NCBI GenBank assembly: GCA_947457605.1
Contig: CANGWP010000001.1
Coordinates: forward strand, 1 to 34,988
Length of the DNA stretch: 34,988 bases
Source: Bdellovibrionales bacterium
GTDB lineage: Bacteria > Bdellovibrionota > UBA1018 > CAIMNF01
Direction: 5' to 3'
Part shown: one piece after another, positions 23,526 to 31,472 of the stretch
Numbering within the stretch: position 1 is the stretch's first letter
Layout of the letters: every line of letters begins with the position of its first letter
Program-made: the position numbers and the translations under genes
The notes under the pieces: model-generated
The model's database searches: none
What the model was told of the DNA's origin: nothing
What the model saw: the letters and a program-made list of their open reading frames with translations, nothing else

Positions 23526-25409
23526 TCAAGCCACTCCTCTTCCTTCCGGCTTCACCAGTTCATTCATTTCCAAAATAATTGCAGGCTTTCCATCCCCCAG
23601 GATTGCGCTTCCACTCATCCATCGCAATGCCCGGATCTCAGGCCCTACCTCTTTGATCACGACCTGCTGTTGTCCAAGAATGTCATCCACCATCACTGCA
23701 AAGGGACGGGAGGCATATCGGATCACCATCGCGATTTGCTCACGAGCCTGGCTTTCCTCGGACTTCTTTTGGCCCAGAAGCCTGCTCAAGCGGAAGAGGG
23801 GCAGATTCTCGCCCCTTAACAGGAGCATTTCTCCCATTCCTGTTGAAGCATGAATGTCATTTCCGGTCGGTCTGAGTGTTTCGTGAACATGGGAGAGCGG
23901 AACGACAAACCGGCTGTTCCCGTTCTTCACGACCATTCCGTCTATGATGGCAAGAGTCAATGGAAGGATCACTTTGAAGGTGGTTCCTTTTCCGAGCTCT
24001 GTCTCGACCAGAACCTCGCCCTGAAGAGCCTCGATATTGGTCTTCACCACATCCATTCCCACACCGCGACCTGACACCTCTGTCACCTGTGCCTTGGTTG
24101 AAAAACCGGGATGGAAAATCAGATGGATCGCCTGCTCACGAGTAAGCTTGGCATCCGGCTTTAAAATGCCCTTTTCAATCGCCTTTTGAACCAAACGATC
24201 GCCATCAATGCCGCCTCCATCATCTTTCACCTCAATCACGAGTTTCCCGCTCTGATGATATGCGTTCAGCATCACGTTTCCGGTTTCTCTCTTTCCAGCC
24301 TTGACTCTGGCTTCCGGACGCTCGATCCCATGATCACAGGCATTTCGAATCAAATGAACCAGTGGATCGCTGATGTTTTCCAGAACCGTTTTATCAAGTT
24401 CCGTGTCATCCCCCTGGGTGCTGAGCGCAACCCGCTTGTCGAGCATATTCGAAGTATCCCTCACGATTCTTTGCATTTTCTGAAAGGTCTGACGAAGGGG
24501 AACCATCCTCAAGCTCATGGAAATGTCCTGCACTTCTTTGGTGACCTTTCCCATTTGATGGATGGTTTTCCGGAGCAGATGCGATCCGCCACTCATGGAT
24601 TGCTCGCGAAGCACGGTCTGGAGGATCACAAGTTCCCCAACGGAATTGATCAGTTTCTCAAGTCGTGACAAGGACACCCGAATGGATTCATCCTGCATCG
24701 GCGCCGAAACAGGTTTCGATGCTTCCGGGCGCTTCAACTCAAAAACAGGAGCAGGCATTTCCTGAACTACAGGCTCAGGATCCGGAATCACGATGTTTTC
24801 CTCCTCTTTTGTCACCTCAAGAGCCGGGTTCGGAAGATCATCGAGCGAGTCATTGACAAGCTTAAGCAACTCCAACTCTTCCTTGCTCGGGGGAGGCTCC
24901 CCTTCGAATGCCCCGTGCACATCCTCGCCAGACTCGGGCTCGGTGGATTCGGAAACGAGATTCTCAATGCCCTCGAAAGAATGCGCTGACTCGGGAACGG
25001 GCACGGGAGGCTCCATCGACGCAGTTCCTGAGATCATGGAATCAAGCCGCTCTAGCAATTCAGAGCTGTCCACCCGGGCCTCAAGATCCTGCTTGAGTGC
25101 ATCCACCATCATTCGCACATGATCGTTGCAAAGGAGAAGGAGACTGATCACGGCCACTGTCACCGCAGTTTCTCCGTTTTTCAGTTTCAAAAGAAAACTC
25201 TCCCACTTGTGGGTGAAAAGACCGATGTCATCAAAGCCTACGGCTTTAGAGCTCCCTTTCAGGTTGTGGGCAATTCTAAAAATTTTATCGAGGGTGGGCC
25301 CATCCCCGGGATTCGACTCGAGCACAAGAAAGCACTGTTCAGCATCACTCAAGAGCTGACTTGCTTCTTCGAGAAATCCGACCTTTAACTCCCTTTCGAA
25401 ATCATCCAT
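23526..25409 (-). CDS. cheA: chemotaxis histidine kinase CheA
   Basis: CheA phosphorylates CheY and CheB. The 627-aa protein has the Hpt domain with FRIAHNLKGSSKAVGF (phosphorylated His 48), a linker region in place of a clear P2 domain (about 130-240, with DSLDDLPNPA), the dimerisation domain with SRLEKLINSVGELV, and the ATPase domain with HLIRNACDHGIERPEA, VKDDGGGIDGD and SGRGVGMDVV. The C-terminal CheW-like domain starts at GMVVKNGNSRFVVPL. No clear CheY-binding P2 domain is recognised. GAGGA precedes the ATG. A sigma-28-like promoter is placed 19-46 nt upstream. It is first in the operon cheA-cheW-cheR-cheB. Confidence 0.97.
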   Translation of the reverse strand: MDDFERELKVGFLEEASQLLSDAEQCFLVLESNPGDGPTLDKIFRIAHNLKGSSKAVGFDDIGLFTHKWESFLLKLKNGETAVTVAVISLLLLCNDHVRMMVDALKQDLEARVDSSELLERLDSMISGTASMEPPVPVPESAHSFEGIENLVSESTEPESGEDVHGAFEGEPPPSKEELELLKLVNDSLDDLPNPALEVTKEEENIVIPDPEPVVQEMPAPVFELKRPEASKPVSAPMQDESIRVSLSRLEKLINSVGELVILQTVLREQSMSGGSHLLRKTIHQMGKVTKEVQDISMSLRMVPLRQTFQKMQRIVRDTSNMLDKRVALSTQGDDTELDKTVLENISDPLVHLIRNACDHGIERPEARVKAGKRETGNVMLNAYHQSGKLVIEVKDDGGGIDGDRLVQKAIEKGILKPDAKLTREQAIHLIFHPGFSTKAQVTEVSGRGVGMDVVKTNIEALQGEVLVETELGKGTTFKVILPLTLAIIDGMVVKNGNSRFVVPLSHVHETLRPTGNDIHASTGMGEMLLLRGENLPLFRLSRLLGQKKSEESQAREQIAMVIRYASRPFAVMVDDILGQQQVVIKEVGPEIRALRWMSGSAILGDGKPAIILEMNELVKPEGRGVA

Positions 25410-25427
25410 GGTGCATCCTCGGATGAC

Positions 25428-25455
25428 ATTTCGGAACTAAAAGGAGCAAGCTTTA
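25428..25455 (-). promoter_or_regulatory. sigma-28 (FliA)-like promoter of the che operon
   Basis: On the minus strand TAAAGCTT (25455-25448), 12 nt, then TCCGAAAT (25435-25428). It matches the motA site in both half-elements and in the 12-nt spacer. Transcription would start a few bases before the cheA ribosome site. Confidence 0.65.
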
Positions 25456-25536
25456 GCTATTCTTGTGGAATCAAAAAGGAATTCCAAATTGGGCGATTAA
25501 GGAATCCAAACACCCCGACGACGCAAGCCGTCTTGA

Positions 25537-26874
25537 TCAGAGAAGGTCATTGTTTTCGTTGGAAACTTCGTTTGTTTTAACTTCTTCCTTGAGAATCTCA
25601 TCGAGGAGCTTTTTGCGCTCGGCTGGGTTTTTCTCAATTGCCGCCACGAATTTGACCAAAACCCCCACCAAAGGCCCCGCCCCCCCTTCGATCTTGGTCA
25701 CCTGGTGAATCACATTCTCGGACCATCCCGCTTTCAAGAGTTCGGACTTTGCGATGCCTGCAAGGTCTTCGGAGGGTTTTTCACCACCCAAGGAAACCAA
25801 GCGAATCTCCTCAATCTGGTCACGCTTCGGAGTGAGTTTGGCATTTAGCTCGGAAACCCGCCCCGATTCGATTTCTTCCTGGTTCAAGATCCACAAAAAC
25901 TCCCCCTGAAGTGATTTTTCGCCTTTCTTCAGAATCGCTTTTTTCCTTTTGGATTCGTAGTTGATCATGTCGGATGCACCATGCGCGGGTGCCGGCAGCC
26001 TTTTTTCATAGTCCTTTGGGACCAGGACCGAATTCACATCCAACTCCAGAATCAACTCTCCACCATCTGCCAGGATCCGATCTCCCATGGAGAAACGAAA
26101 TTTTCGATATCCCGACTCAATCGCTGAATAAGTATCAGAGTGAGCGAATATGAATTCAATTGCGGTTTTCTCATTGAGTGAGAGTGACTGCAGAAGATCA
26201 ACCTCGATCTCGCCAGAATCATTGGAATAGATCGATCCACCGTCGGCTTTCGCCACTTCCTTCCACTCGGAAATTTTCAGAAAATCGGAACGATGGACGG
26301 TCGCGCCAACCCAGAATTTCGAATTCCCTCCGGATCCTCTGTCTTTTGACATTTGAGGGGTTTCGCCGATGCAAACCTTGCCATCGAGAATGCAAATCGA
26401 TTGCCCACTTTCAGGCTTCACACCCTCCTCCACAAACATCCGGACTCCGTTGAGCCTCAGCTTGAGAGATTTGACAGAGAGAATCGAATTCGATGGGGGA
26501 AGCTGCTGGATTGCCCTAAAGACAAGATTTGAATGGGGCGAGTAAGACACCCGGGATTTGTCATCGATTTTTGCTTTTCGATTTCCAGCATTCGAATGAC
26601 GAAAGGTGGAAAAGGACTTTTCAGGGCCGGCTTCATCCAGGAATGGAAGGCCGGACTCTACGAGGACTGTATCAATCTTCAAATCGTAATCAGAAAGGGG
26701 CCCAAGGGATCCATCCGTAATCGCAGCAGATTCCTGCTCGGATTGACCATCGAGATTCATGATTTTGGAAGACCCACTCCCCGCCTCTCCCTGGAGAGCA
26801 GTGACCTGCGAACGACCACAGGCGGTCAGTCCGATGATTGCCAGCAACAAAACAAACCCTTTTTCAGTCATCAT
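25537..26874 (-). CDS. predicted lipoprotein of unknown function
   Basis: The 445-aa product has a lipoprotein signal GFVLLLAIIGLTAC, with the lipidated Cys near residue 18-19. The start is ATG 26874 (or the next codon, 26871); an earlier in-frame start lies 36 codons upstream and would spoil the signal peptide. Residues about 60-300 look like a beta-sandwich surface domain: SVKSLKLRLNGVRMF, EIEVDLLQSLSLNEKTAIEFIF and ADGGELILELDV resemble CBM-like or DNRLRE-like carbohydrate/adhesion modules. The C-terminal third is helical and charged. I recognise no family. The gene precedes cheA on the same strand, but cheA has its own promoter. Confidence 0.8.
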   Translation of the reverse strand: MMTEKGFVLLLAIIGLTACGRSQVTALQGEAGSGSSKIMNLDGQSEQESAAITDGSLGPLSDYDLKIDTVLVESGLPFLDEAGPEKSFSTFRHSNAGNRKAKIDDKSRVSYSPHSNLVFRAIQQLPPSNSILSVKSLKLRLNGVRMFVEEGVKPESGQSICILDGKVCIGETPQMSKDRGSGGNSKFWVGATVHRSDFLKISEWKEVAKADGGSIYSNDSGEIEVDLLQSLSLNEKTAIEFIFAHSDTYSAIESGYRKFRFSMGDRILADGGELILELDVNSVLVPKDYEKRLPAPAHGASDMINYESKRKKAILKKGEKSLQGEFLWILNQEEIESGRVSELNAKLTPKRDQIEEIRLVSLGGEKPSEDLAGIAKSELLKAGWSENVIHQVTKIEGGAGPLVGVLVKFVAAIEKNPAERKKLLDEILKEEVKTNEVSNENNDLL

Positions 26875-26882
26875 GGGTGCGC

Positions 26883-26911
26883 AGAGTACCACAAAATTCC
26901 CGACTAAACAA
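26883..26911 (-). promoter_or_regulatory. promoter of the lipoprotein gene, predicted leaderless
   Basis: TTGTTT (26911-26906), 17 nt, then TACTCT (26888-26883), ending 8 nt before the ATG at 26874. No ribosome site is present. The -35 element lies inside a 12-bp inverted repeat. Confidence 0.5.
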
Positions 26912-26928
26912 GTCAATTGTTTAGTCGG
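26900..26928. promoter_or_regulatory. 12-bp inverted repeat over the -35 region
   Basis: CCGACTAAACAA (26900-26911) and its perfect complement TTGTTTAGTCGG (26917-26928) are separated by GTCAA. It covers the -35 hexamer of the lipoprotein promoter, so it suits a repressor operator. A short hairpin terminator for plus-strand read-through (followed by CTTTTG) is the other reading. Confidence 0.6.
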
Positions 26929-27023
26929 CTTTTGCCATGAAGTCAGTTGAACATCCCCGCCCTCTGGCAGGATCTTGCCCATTCACGAGAGTTGGCCTGG
27001 TTTTTTATGGTAGGTAAAGAGTC

Positions 27024-27962
27024 ATGAGCCCAAAGCCCCCCACCATACGCCATAGCCCCTACTCCCAGAAATCCTTTCAAGTTCATTCAGGTTTTTATTC
27101 CAACGCCAATTCCCTTCGGTCTTATTTTGAACAGATCTATGCGCCCACCCACTCCACTGACCCCAAGAGATTCTGTTGGGACCCTTGGTCAGTTCCGAAC
27201 CAATATCGCCTACTCCGCACTCCAGCAGAGTCGTTTTTTCCTGAGCCTCTGATGTCGAAATTTCTCGACCATTTGCTTCGCTGGGGAAGAGAAAACCTCG
27301 GGTGCCAGATGATCTCTCATCCGTGGCTCAGCGCCTATACGGACAACTGCCACCAAGGGCTTCATTCTGACGTTCCCCATGGCCCTTTTGGTTTCGTTTT
27401 TTCCCTGACCAGGTGGAACGCACGAACATTCACCGGAGGGGAGACCTTGATCGCAAAACCTGCCCTTCTCACTTACTTCTCTGAGATGCAAAAAGGCGCA
27501 TCCCACGAAGAGAAACACTTCATTCGCTCAATCCCGGCACGCTTCAATCAACTTACCGTTTTTGATCCAAGATTTCCCCACGGTGTTCGCAGAGTTCAAG
27601 GCGTTGATTCGATTCTGGACGCCCGCCTTGTGATCCATGGCTGGTTTACGGATCCTCGCCCGATGCTCGATGGCGCGCTGAGTTTCAAGCAAATCATGCG
27701 CCCCATGGATGCCTTTGCATCCCAGGCAATGAATGAAGTCACGGCAAGCCGGGACACAACCGGCCTGCTCGCCCTCCGCCTGAACATTGCAGCATCAGGA
27801 AGGATCGTGGCGATCGACGTCCTTAGCTCCAACCTTCTTGATTCGCGTGGCGGGGTTTTTCCGAGAAAACTACTGGATTCGATTCTTACGCGTTGTGAAA
27901 CGACGTTTCCACACTCCCGCGGCACCACAAGACTCACACTACCTCTGCTTTTTCAAAGGTGA
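27024..27962 (+). CDS. 2OG-Fe(II) oxygenase fused to a TonB/AgmX-like C-terminal domain
   Basis: Residues 15-212 form a 2-oxoglutarate and Fe(II)-dependent oxygenase of the prolyl-hydroxylase type: HSD with ligands His 114 and Asp 116, FTGGETLI near 136, the distal His 186 in RFPHGV and a likely 2OG-binding Arg 201 in DARLVIHGWF. Residues 237-312 look like the C-terminal domain of TonB/AgmX/PglI proteins: GLLALRLNIAASGRIVAIDV, PRKLLDSILTRCETTFPHS and TRLTLPLLF. There is no signal peptide or membrane anchor, so the second domain is unlikely to act as a classic TonB. GGTAAAG precedes the ATG. The DUF486 gene follows after 3 nt. Confidence 0.82.
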   Translation: MSPKPPTIRHSPYSQKSFQVHSGFYSNANSLRSYFEQIYAPTHSTDPKRFCWDPWSVPNQYRLLRTPAESFFPEPLMSKFLDHLLRWGRENLGCQMISHPWLSAYTDNCHQGLHSDVPHGPFGFVFSLTRWNARTFTGGETLIAKPALLTYFSEMQKGASHEEKHFIRSIPARFNQLTVFDPRFPHGVRRVQGVDSILDARLVIHGWFTDPRPMLDGALSFKQIMRPMDAFASQAMNEVTASRDTTGLLALRLNIAASGRIVAIDVLSSNLLDSRGGVFPRKLLDSILTRCETTFPHSRGTTRLTLPLLFQR

Positions 27963-27965
27963 ATC

Positions 27966-28307
27966 ATGTTAAAATATGCAAGCCCCGTTTTTCTGTTGAT
28001 CATCGCAAATCTCTTTATGACCTTTGCCTGGTATGGACACCTAAAAAACCTGAGGGACCGTCCCGTGGCTTTTGCCATTCTTTCCAGTTGGGCAATTGCG
28101 TTCTTTGAATACTGCATCCAGGTGCCCGCCAACCGAATGGGGTCTCAAACCTATTCCTTGTCTCAACTCAAGATCATCCAGGAAATCATCACGATGGTGA
28201 TCTTCGCAGGATTTGCGGTATTTTACATGAAATCGCCGATCACCCGAAACTACATCTATGCATCCCTTTGCATGTTGGGCGCCGCGTGGTTCATCTTCCA
28301 AGACTGA
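27966..28307 (+). CDS. DUF486 family small membrane protein
   Basis: The 113-aa protein has four predicted membrane helices and the DUF486 hallmarks: FMTFAWYGHLKN, WAIAFFEYCIQVPANRMG and LKIIQEIITMVIFAGFAVFYM. The family belongs to the drug/metabolite transporter clan, but no substrate is known. AAAGGTG precedes the ATG, which lies 3 nt after the oxygenase stop, so the two are probably co-transcribed. Confidence 0.93.
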   Translation: MLKYASPVFLLIIANLFMTFAWYGHLKNLRDRPVAFAILSSWAIAFFEYCIQVPANRMGSQTYSLSQLKIIQEIITMVIFAGFAVFYMKSPITRNYIYASLCMLGAAWFIFQD

Positions 28308-28799
28308 TCAACGCTTTTTTTTTGCGATCACCTTTTTCCTGATTTTTATGGCCGACTTCTTCTTGGCGGACTTCTTCTTGGAAACGGGTTTCTTTCTCTT
28401 CGACGCGGACTTTTTTGAGGAGGATTTTCTTTTTCCTCTCACCTTCATGTGAAAGGACTGGATCAGCTTGTTCAAATGACTCAACATCTTCCTCTTGTGA
28501 ACTGGATCGACAGCAACCAGTTCCGCACCCACTTGAAACAAACCATTCGGAAGATGCTTTACCCAGGCAACGCAAACAAGCAATTTCAAGGCCTCCTCGC
28601 CAATCTGAGCTTCAAGCAGAATCAAAGCCCCCTTCTGGTATTCCCTCGCGGTTTCAAAGGAGATTCCATTGCTGGAGAGGTCGACAGAAGAATTCTCCTC
28701 AAATACCGGAGTTCCGAGAACCTGATAAAATGAATGTTTGATTCGACTTTGGACTGGAACACGAAGCCGCCGGCGACGATCAGAAGATTTAGATTCCAT
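28308..28799 (-). CDS. PilZ domain protein with a lysine-rich histone H1-like tail
   Basis: The 163-aa protein (start at ATG 28799; a TTG at 28856 is also in frame) has a PilZ c-di-GMP-binding domain at about 8-105. The ligand motifs are RRRLR (residues 9-13) and DLSSNG (40-45). The tail 119-163 is made almost only of Lys, Ser, Ala and Arg in KKKSA-type repeats and matches the histone H1-like basic tails that bind nucleic acid. The DNA shows internal repeats of a GACTTCTTCTTGG unit. PilZ proteins act as c-di-GMP receptors in motility; the tail's role is unknown. It is divergent from cheY. Confidence 0.87.
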   Translation of the reverse strand: MESKSSDRRRRLRVPVQSRIKHSFYQVLGTPVFEENSSVDLSSNGISFETAREYQKGALILLEAQIGEEALKLLVCVAWVKHLPNGLFQVGAELVAVDPVHKRKMLSHLNKLIQSFHMKVRGKRKSSSKKSASKRKKPVSKKKSAKKKSAIKIRKKVIAKKKR

Positions 28800-28943
28800 A
28801 AATTCAGTCTGACAAACTCCACAAAAATTTACGATGGCATTGTTTTGACGGATCAATTCTAAAACTTGGTTATCAGGATCAAATTTGAATACAAAACCGA
28901 AACTTTCCCTTAAACTGAAATTCTAAAAGGAGCCTCCCCATTT

Positions 28944-29339
28944 ATGTTCGATCTTAGCACCAAGGTATTGATTGTAGATGACATGATGACCATGCGTAAA
29001 CTCGTAGGAAAGGTTTGCAAGGAACTTGGATTCACCAATCTTGTTGAAGCAAGCGATGGAATCCAAGCTTGGGAAGTGATTCAAAGCTCAAATCCTCCGA
29101 TTGGACTGATCATTTCGGATTGGAACATGCCCAACTGCTCAGGCCTTGATCTCTGCAAGCGACTTCGCGGAGACAGCCGTTTTGGAAAAACTCCTTTCCT
29201 CATGGTCACCGCCGAGGCGGAACAGCACCAGGTGGTGGAAGCCCTGAAGGCGGGGGTCGACAATTATGTCATTAAACCCTTCACCGGCCCGATTCTTACC
29301 GAAAAACTTGAATCCATTCATAAAAAGCGGAGCGGGTGA
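28944..29339 (+). CDS. cheY: CheY-like single-domain response regulator
   Basis: The 131-aa receiver has LIVDDMMTMRKLV with the acidic pair, the phosphoacceptor Asp in IISDWNMPNCSGLDL, Thr in MVTAEAE, and Lys in YVIKPF. The DDMMTMRK start and VITAEA-type region match flagellar CheY proteins rather than general regulators. AGGAG precedes the ATG, at a spacing of 11 nt. The HD-GYP gene follows after 5 nt. It is probably the output of the CheA operon at 19.8-25.4 kb, as that operon has no cheY. I found no convincing sigma-28 motif upstream. Confidence 0.93.
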   Translation: MFDLSTKVLIVDDMMTMRKLVGKVCKELGFTNLVEASDGIQAWEVIQSSNPPIGLIISDWNMPNCSGLDLCKRLRGDSRFGKTPFLMVTAEAEQHQVVEALKAGVDNYVIKPFTGPILTEKLESIHKKRSG

Positions 29340-29344
29340 CTTGA

Positions 29345-30715
29345 ATGGGCAATCCCCCTCCTCCCGTACTCACAGTTGGCCTGCCCAAGGAAATTGAAAG
29401 TCTGATCAATGACATTCTGAAGAATGCCTCGGTATCCAGTATCCCTTTGGACATGGATGCGATCATCGCAGAGATCACTCCAAAACCTTGCCTTGTGATT
29501 TCGGGCCCGCCGACTCCGGAGCTTCCGGCCAATGAAATTGCGCAATCCCTGCGAATGCAATTCCAGGAAATCCCGCTTCTCCTTTGCTGCACACAAAAAG
29601 AAGGCTTTGAGAGAAAAGCCTTCATCAAGAATGGATTCACCGACGCGTTTCTACTCCCGTTGGATCTCGCGAACCTGCGATCTTCCATCAGTGATCGAAT
29701 GGCAGAAGCATCCAAAGGGGAAATCCGGACCTTCCGGCCCGTAAAGATCATCGATCTTGAACCGGGAGCCACACTTGATTTTGAAACCCATATTTTTCTG
29801 CCTGCGAACAAACGCTACATCAAACTAAGCGCATCCGGGGATTCGCTCGAAACCGACCGGATTGATCGAATCAAGAAAAGCAAGTTCAGCACCATTCAGG
29901 TTCCGGCAGAGCAAATGAAGCATTTCTATTCCTACTCGGCAAAACGACTGCGGGATCTCGGGTCCGGCGCCATGTCCGTCACCGAAAAAAGGGAGAAACT
30001 GTCGGGTGCGGTTCGGGACCTGATCAGCGGCCTCTTCAGCGAGCAAGCCTCATCCTTCGAATCAGGGCAGTCGATGATGAAGGATTGCGGTCAAATCGTG
30101 AAGACCTACATCGTGGAAGGCGCGGAAAGCGAGTGGTATTCCAGGATTCAATCCGTCCTTGGGGAGCGCGGAGACAGTTACTCCCACTCGGCAAACGTGT
30201 CCACTCTGGCAGCCTTGTTTTCCATGGGCCTTGGCATTGGAAAGCCCGAGGATCTTGCGCTTGCAGGACTCTTGCATGACATTGGAATTGCCGAACTTCC
30301 CCCTGAAATCCAGATTCTTGACCCGGAACAGATGACCCCGGCTCAGCTTGAATTGTACAAGAAACATCCTGAACTCACGGTGAACTTGATCAAGAGTCGA
30401 AAACTCATCGTGCCCGAGATTGTTTCAAAAGCAATTCTCCAGCATCATGAACTCTACAACGGATCGGGCTATCCAAGCGGTCTCTTCGGAGATCGGATTT
30501 GCAAAGAGGCTCAGATCATCGCACTTGCGGACCGATTCGACTATTTGACGCGCGTTCGAGATGGCCGTCCCCTGATGACTCCCGCCCAGGCAGTGGATCA
30601 CTTGAGAAGCCTTCAAGTAAACGACCCCTCCCGGATCCACTATGAGCCCGAACTCTTAAAACGGCTTCTGAATTTGTTTCCCGGGAGCAAGCCCGAAACA
30701 TCGCCTAGTTCTTGA
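29345..30715 (+). CDS. HD-GYP phosphodiesterase with degenerate receiver-like N-terminal domain
   Basis: HD-GYP domains hydrolyse c-di-GMP. Here the domain covers about 275-440: HSANVSTLAAL, HD at 311-312 in LLHDIGIAELP, and HHELYNGSGYP at 367-377 (Asn where many have Asp, a known variant) with ADRFDYLTR near 397. Residues 8-118 have the strand-helix rhythm of a receiver (LTVGLPKEIESLI ... LLCCTQ ... GFTDAFLLPLDLANL) but lack the acidic pocket and phosphoacceptor Asp. Residues 135-260 resemble the DUF3391-type segment often before HD-GYP. It follows cheY by 5 nt. Its 3' end overlaps the convergent gene by 11 nt. Confidence 0.9.
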   Translation: MGNPPPPVLTVGLPKEIESLINDILKNASVSSIPLDMDAIIAEITPKPCLVISGPPTPELPANEIAQSLRMQFQEIPLLLCCTQKEGFERKAFIKNGFTDAFLLPLDLANLRSSISDRMAEASKGEIRTFRPVKIIDLEPGATLDFETHIFLPANKRYIKLSASGDSLETDRIDRIKKSKFSTIQVPAEQMKHFYSYSAKRLRDLGSGAMSVTEKREKLSGAVRDLISGLFSEQASSFESGQSMMKDCGQIVKTYIVEGAESEWYSRIQSVLGERGDSYSHSANVSTLAALFSMGLGIGKPEDLALAGLLHDIGIAELPPEIQILDPEQMTPAQLELYKKHPELTVNLIKSRKLIVPEIVSKAILQHHELYNGSGYPSGLFGDRICKEAQIIALADRFDYLTRVRDGRPLMTPAQAVDHLRSLQVNDPSRIHYEPELLKRLLNLFPGSKPETSPSS

Positions 30716-31364
30716 AATCTGATTGAATTCTCAGAAACGCGGCCTTTTTCGTGATTCTTCTGATTTGGTCATTGGAATAAATTGCCCCATCCGACCTAAC
30801 TTTTTCCGAACAATTGGCACAGAACCTTGAGACATTGTTCAAAAGAATGGATGCTGAGCCATAGGATCCATATTCAGTACGATCACAGGCAAAATGCCAG
30901 TTCAAGGATCCACCTGTCCAAATGCTCTTTTGCTTGTAAAAGATCGGGCATCTGGAATGGGGCCAGTTTCTGCGATCCGACTCGGTATGACGGGCTTCGT
31001 GATACAGCGTCATTACCCTTGCCACTTGCGGATGCTCGATTTCCACATAGTTGCGGGTGACCCAGATCTTACGATCGCTTCTTCCCTGAACACAGGCGAC
31101 CGCCGAGGAAGATCCGCCGCAATCCCCGTATCCGAAATAGTCAACTCTCGAATGAAACCAATTTGCATACTCGCCTGGCTTCGCACTTCCAAAGATGTCT
31201 CGATGAAGCTTCGAAACCCGGGAGTTTCGGACGGAATCCAGGAAGCGGAGATCCCCTTCTACTTGAACCTTCAAGCTCACCGGGACGTTTGAATCAAACT
31301 CAATTCCCGCGGCATTTGCGATGACGACTGCAAAGAGAGACACTACCCCCGTGAAAACACGCAT
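30705..31364 (-). CDS. exported protein with HExxH motif (putative metallopeptidase)
   Basis: The 219-aa precursor has a signal peptide (MRVFTGVVSLFAVVIANAAG). Residues 122-126 read HEARH in the context TLYHEARHTES, preceded by a hydrophobic helix (VARVMTL), so this is a good zincin motif. The third ligand could be His 136 or a later residue. Six Cys in the rest suggest disulphides outside the cytoplasm. No family is recognised. The promoter TAGACT lies 6 nt before the ATG with no ribosome site, so the gene may be leaderless. It overlaps the convergent HD-GYP gene by 11 nt. Confidence 0.75.
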   Translation of the reverse strand: MRVFTGVVSLFAVVIANAAGIEFDSNVPVSLKVQVEGDLRFLDSVRNSRVSKLHRDIFGSAKPGEYANWFHSRVDYFGYGDCGGSSSAVACVQGRSDRKIWVTRNYVEIEHPQVARVMTLYHEARHTESDRRNWPHSRCPIFYKQKSIWTGGSLNWHFACDRTEYGSYGSASILLNNVSRFCANCSEKVRSDGAIYSNDQIRRITKKAAFLRIQSDFKN

Positions 31365-31370
31365 ATCACC

Positions 31371-31376
31371 AGTCTA
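31371..31376 (-). promoter_or_regulatory. -10 element of a predicted leaderless transcript
   Basis: TAGACT ends 6 nt before the ATG at 31364. The -35 region is weak (CTGTTT, 17 nt further upstream). No Shine-Dalgarno sequence is present. Confidence 0.4.
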
Positions 31377-31472
31377 GGGGAGATTCCCGAAAAAAACAGT
31401 CTCGAATCAACCCACCGGAGACACTTGGGGCTGCGACAAAATCCCGGCATCAGACTGTTTTTGGACAGGCAC

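Noticed and set aside
28857..28943. Possible sigma-28 site before cheY (TCAA ... CCGAAAC)
   Set aside because: Half-elements are 9 nt apart instead of the 12 nt seen at motA and cheA, and the -35 half is poor.
31418..31430. GGAGACACT also present in the 22-bp repeat unit
   Set aside because: A single 9-bp match is expected by chance in 35 kb.
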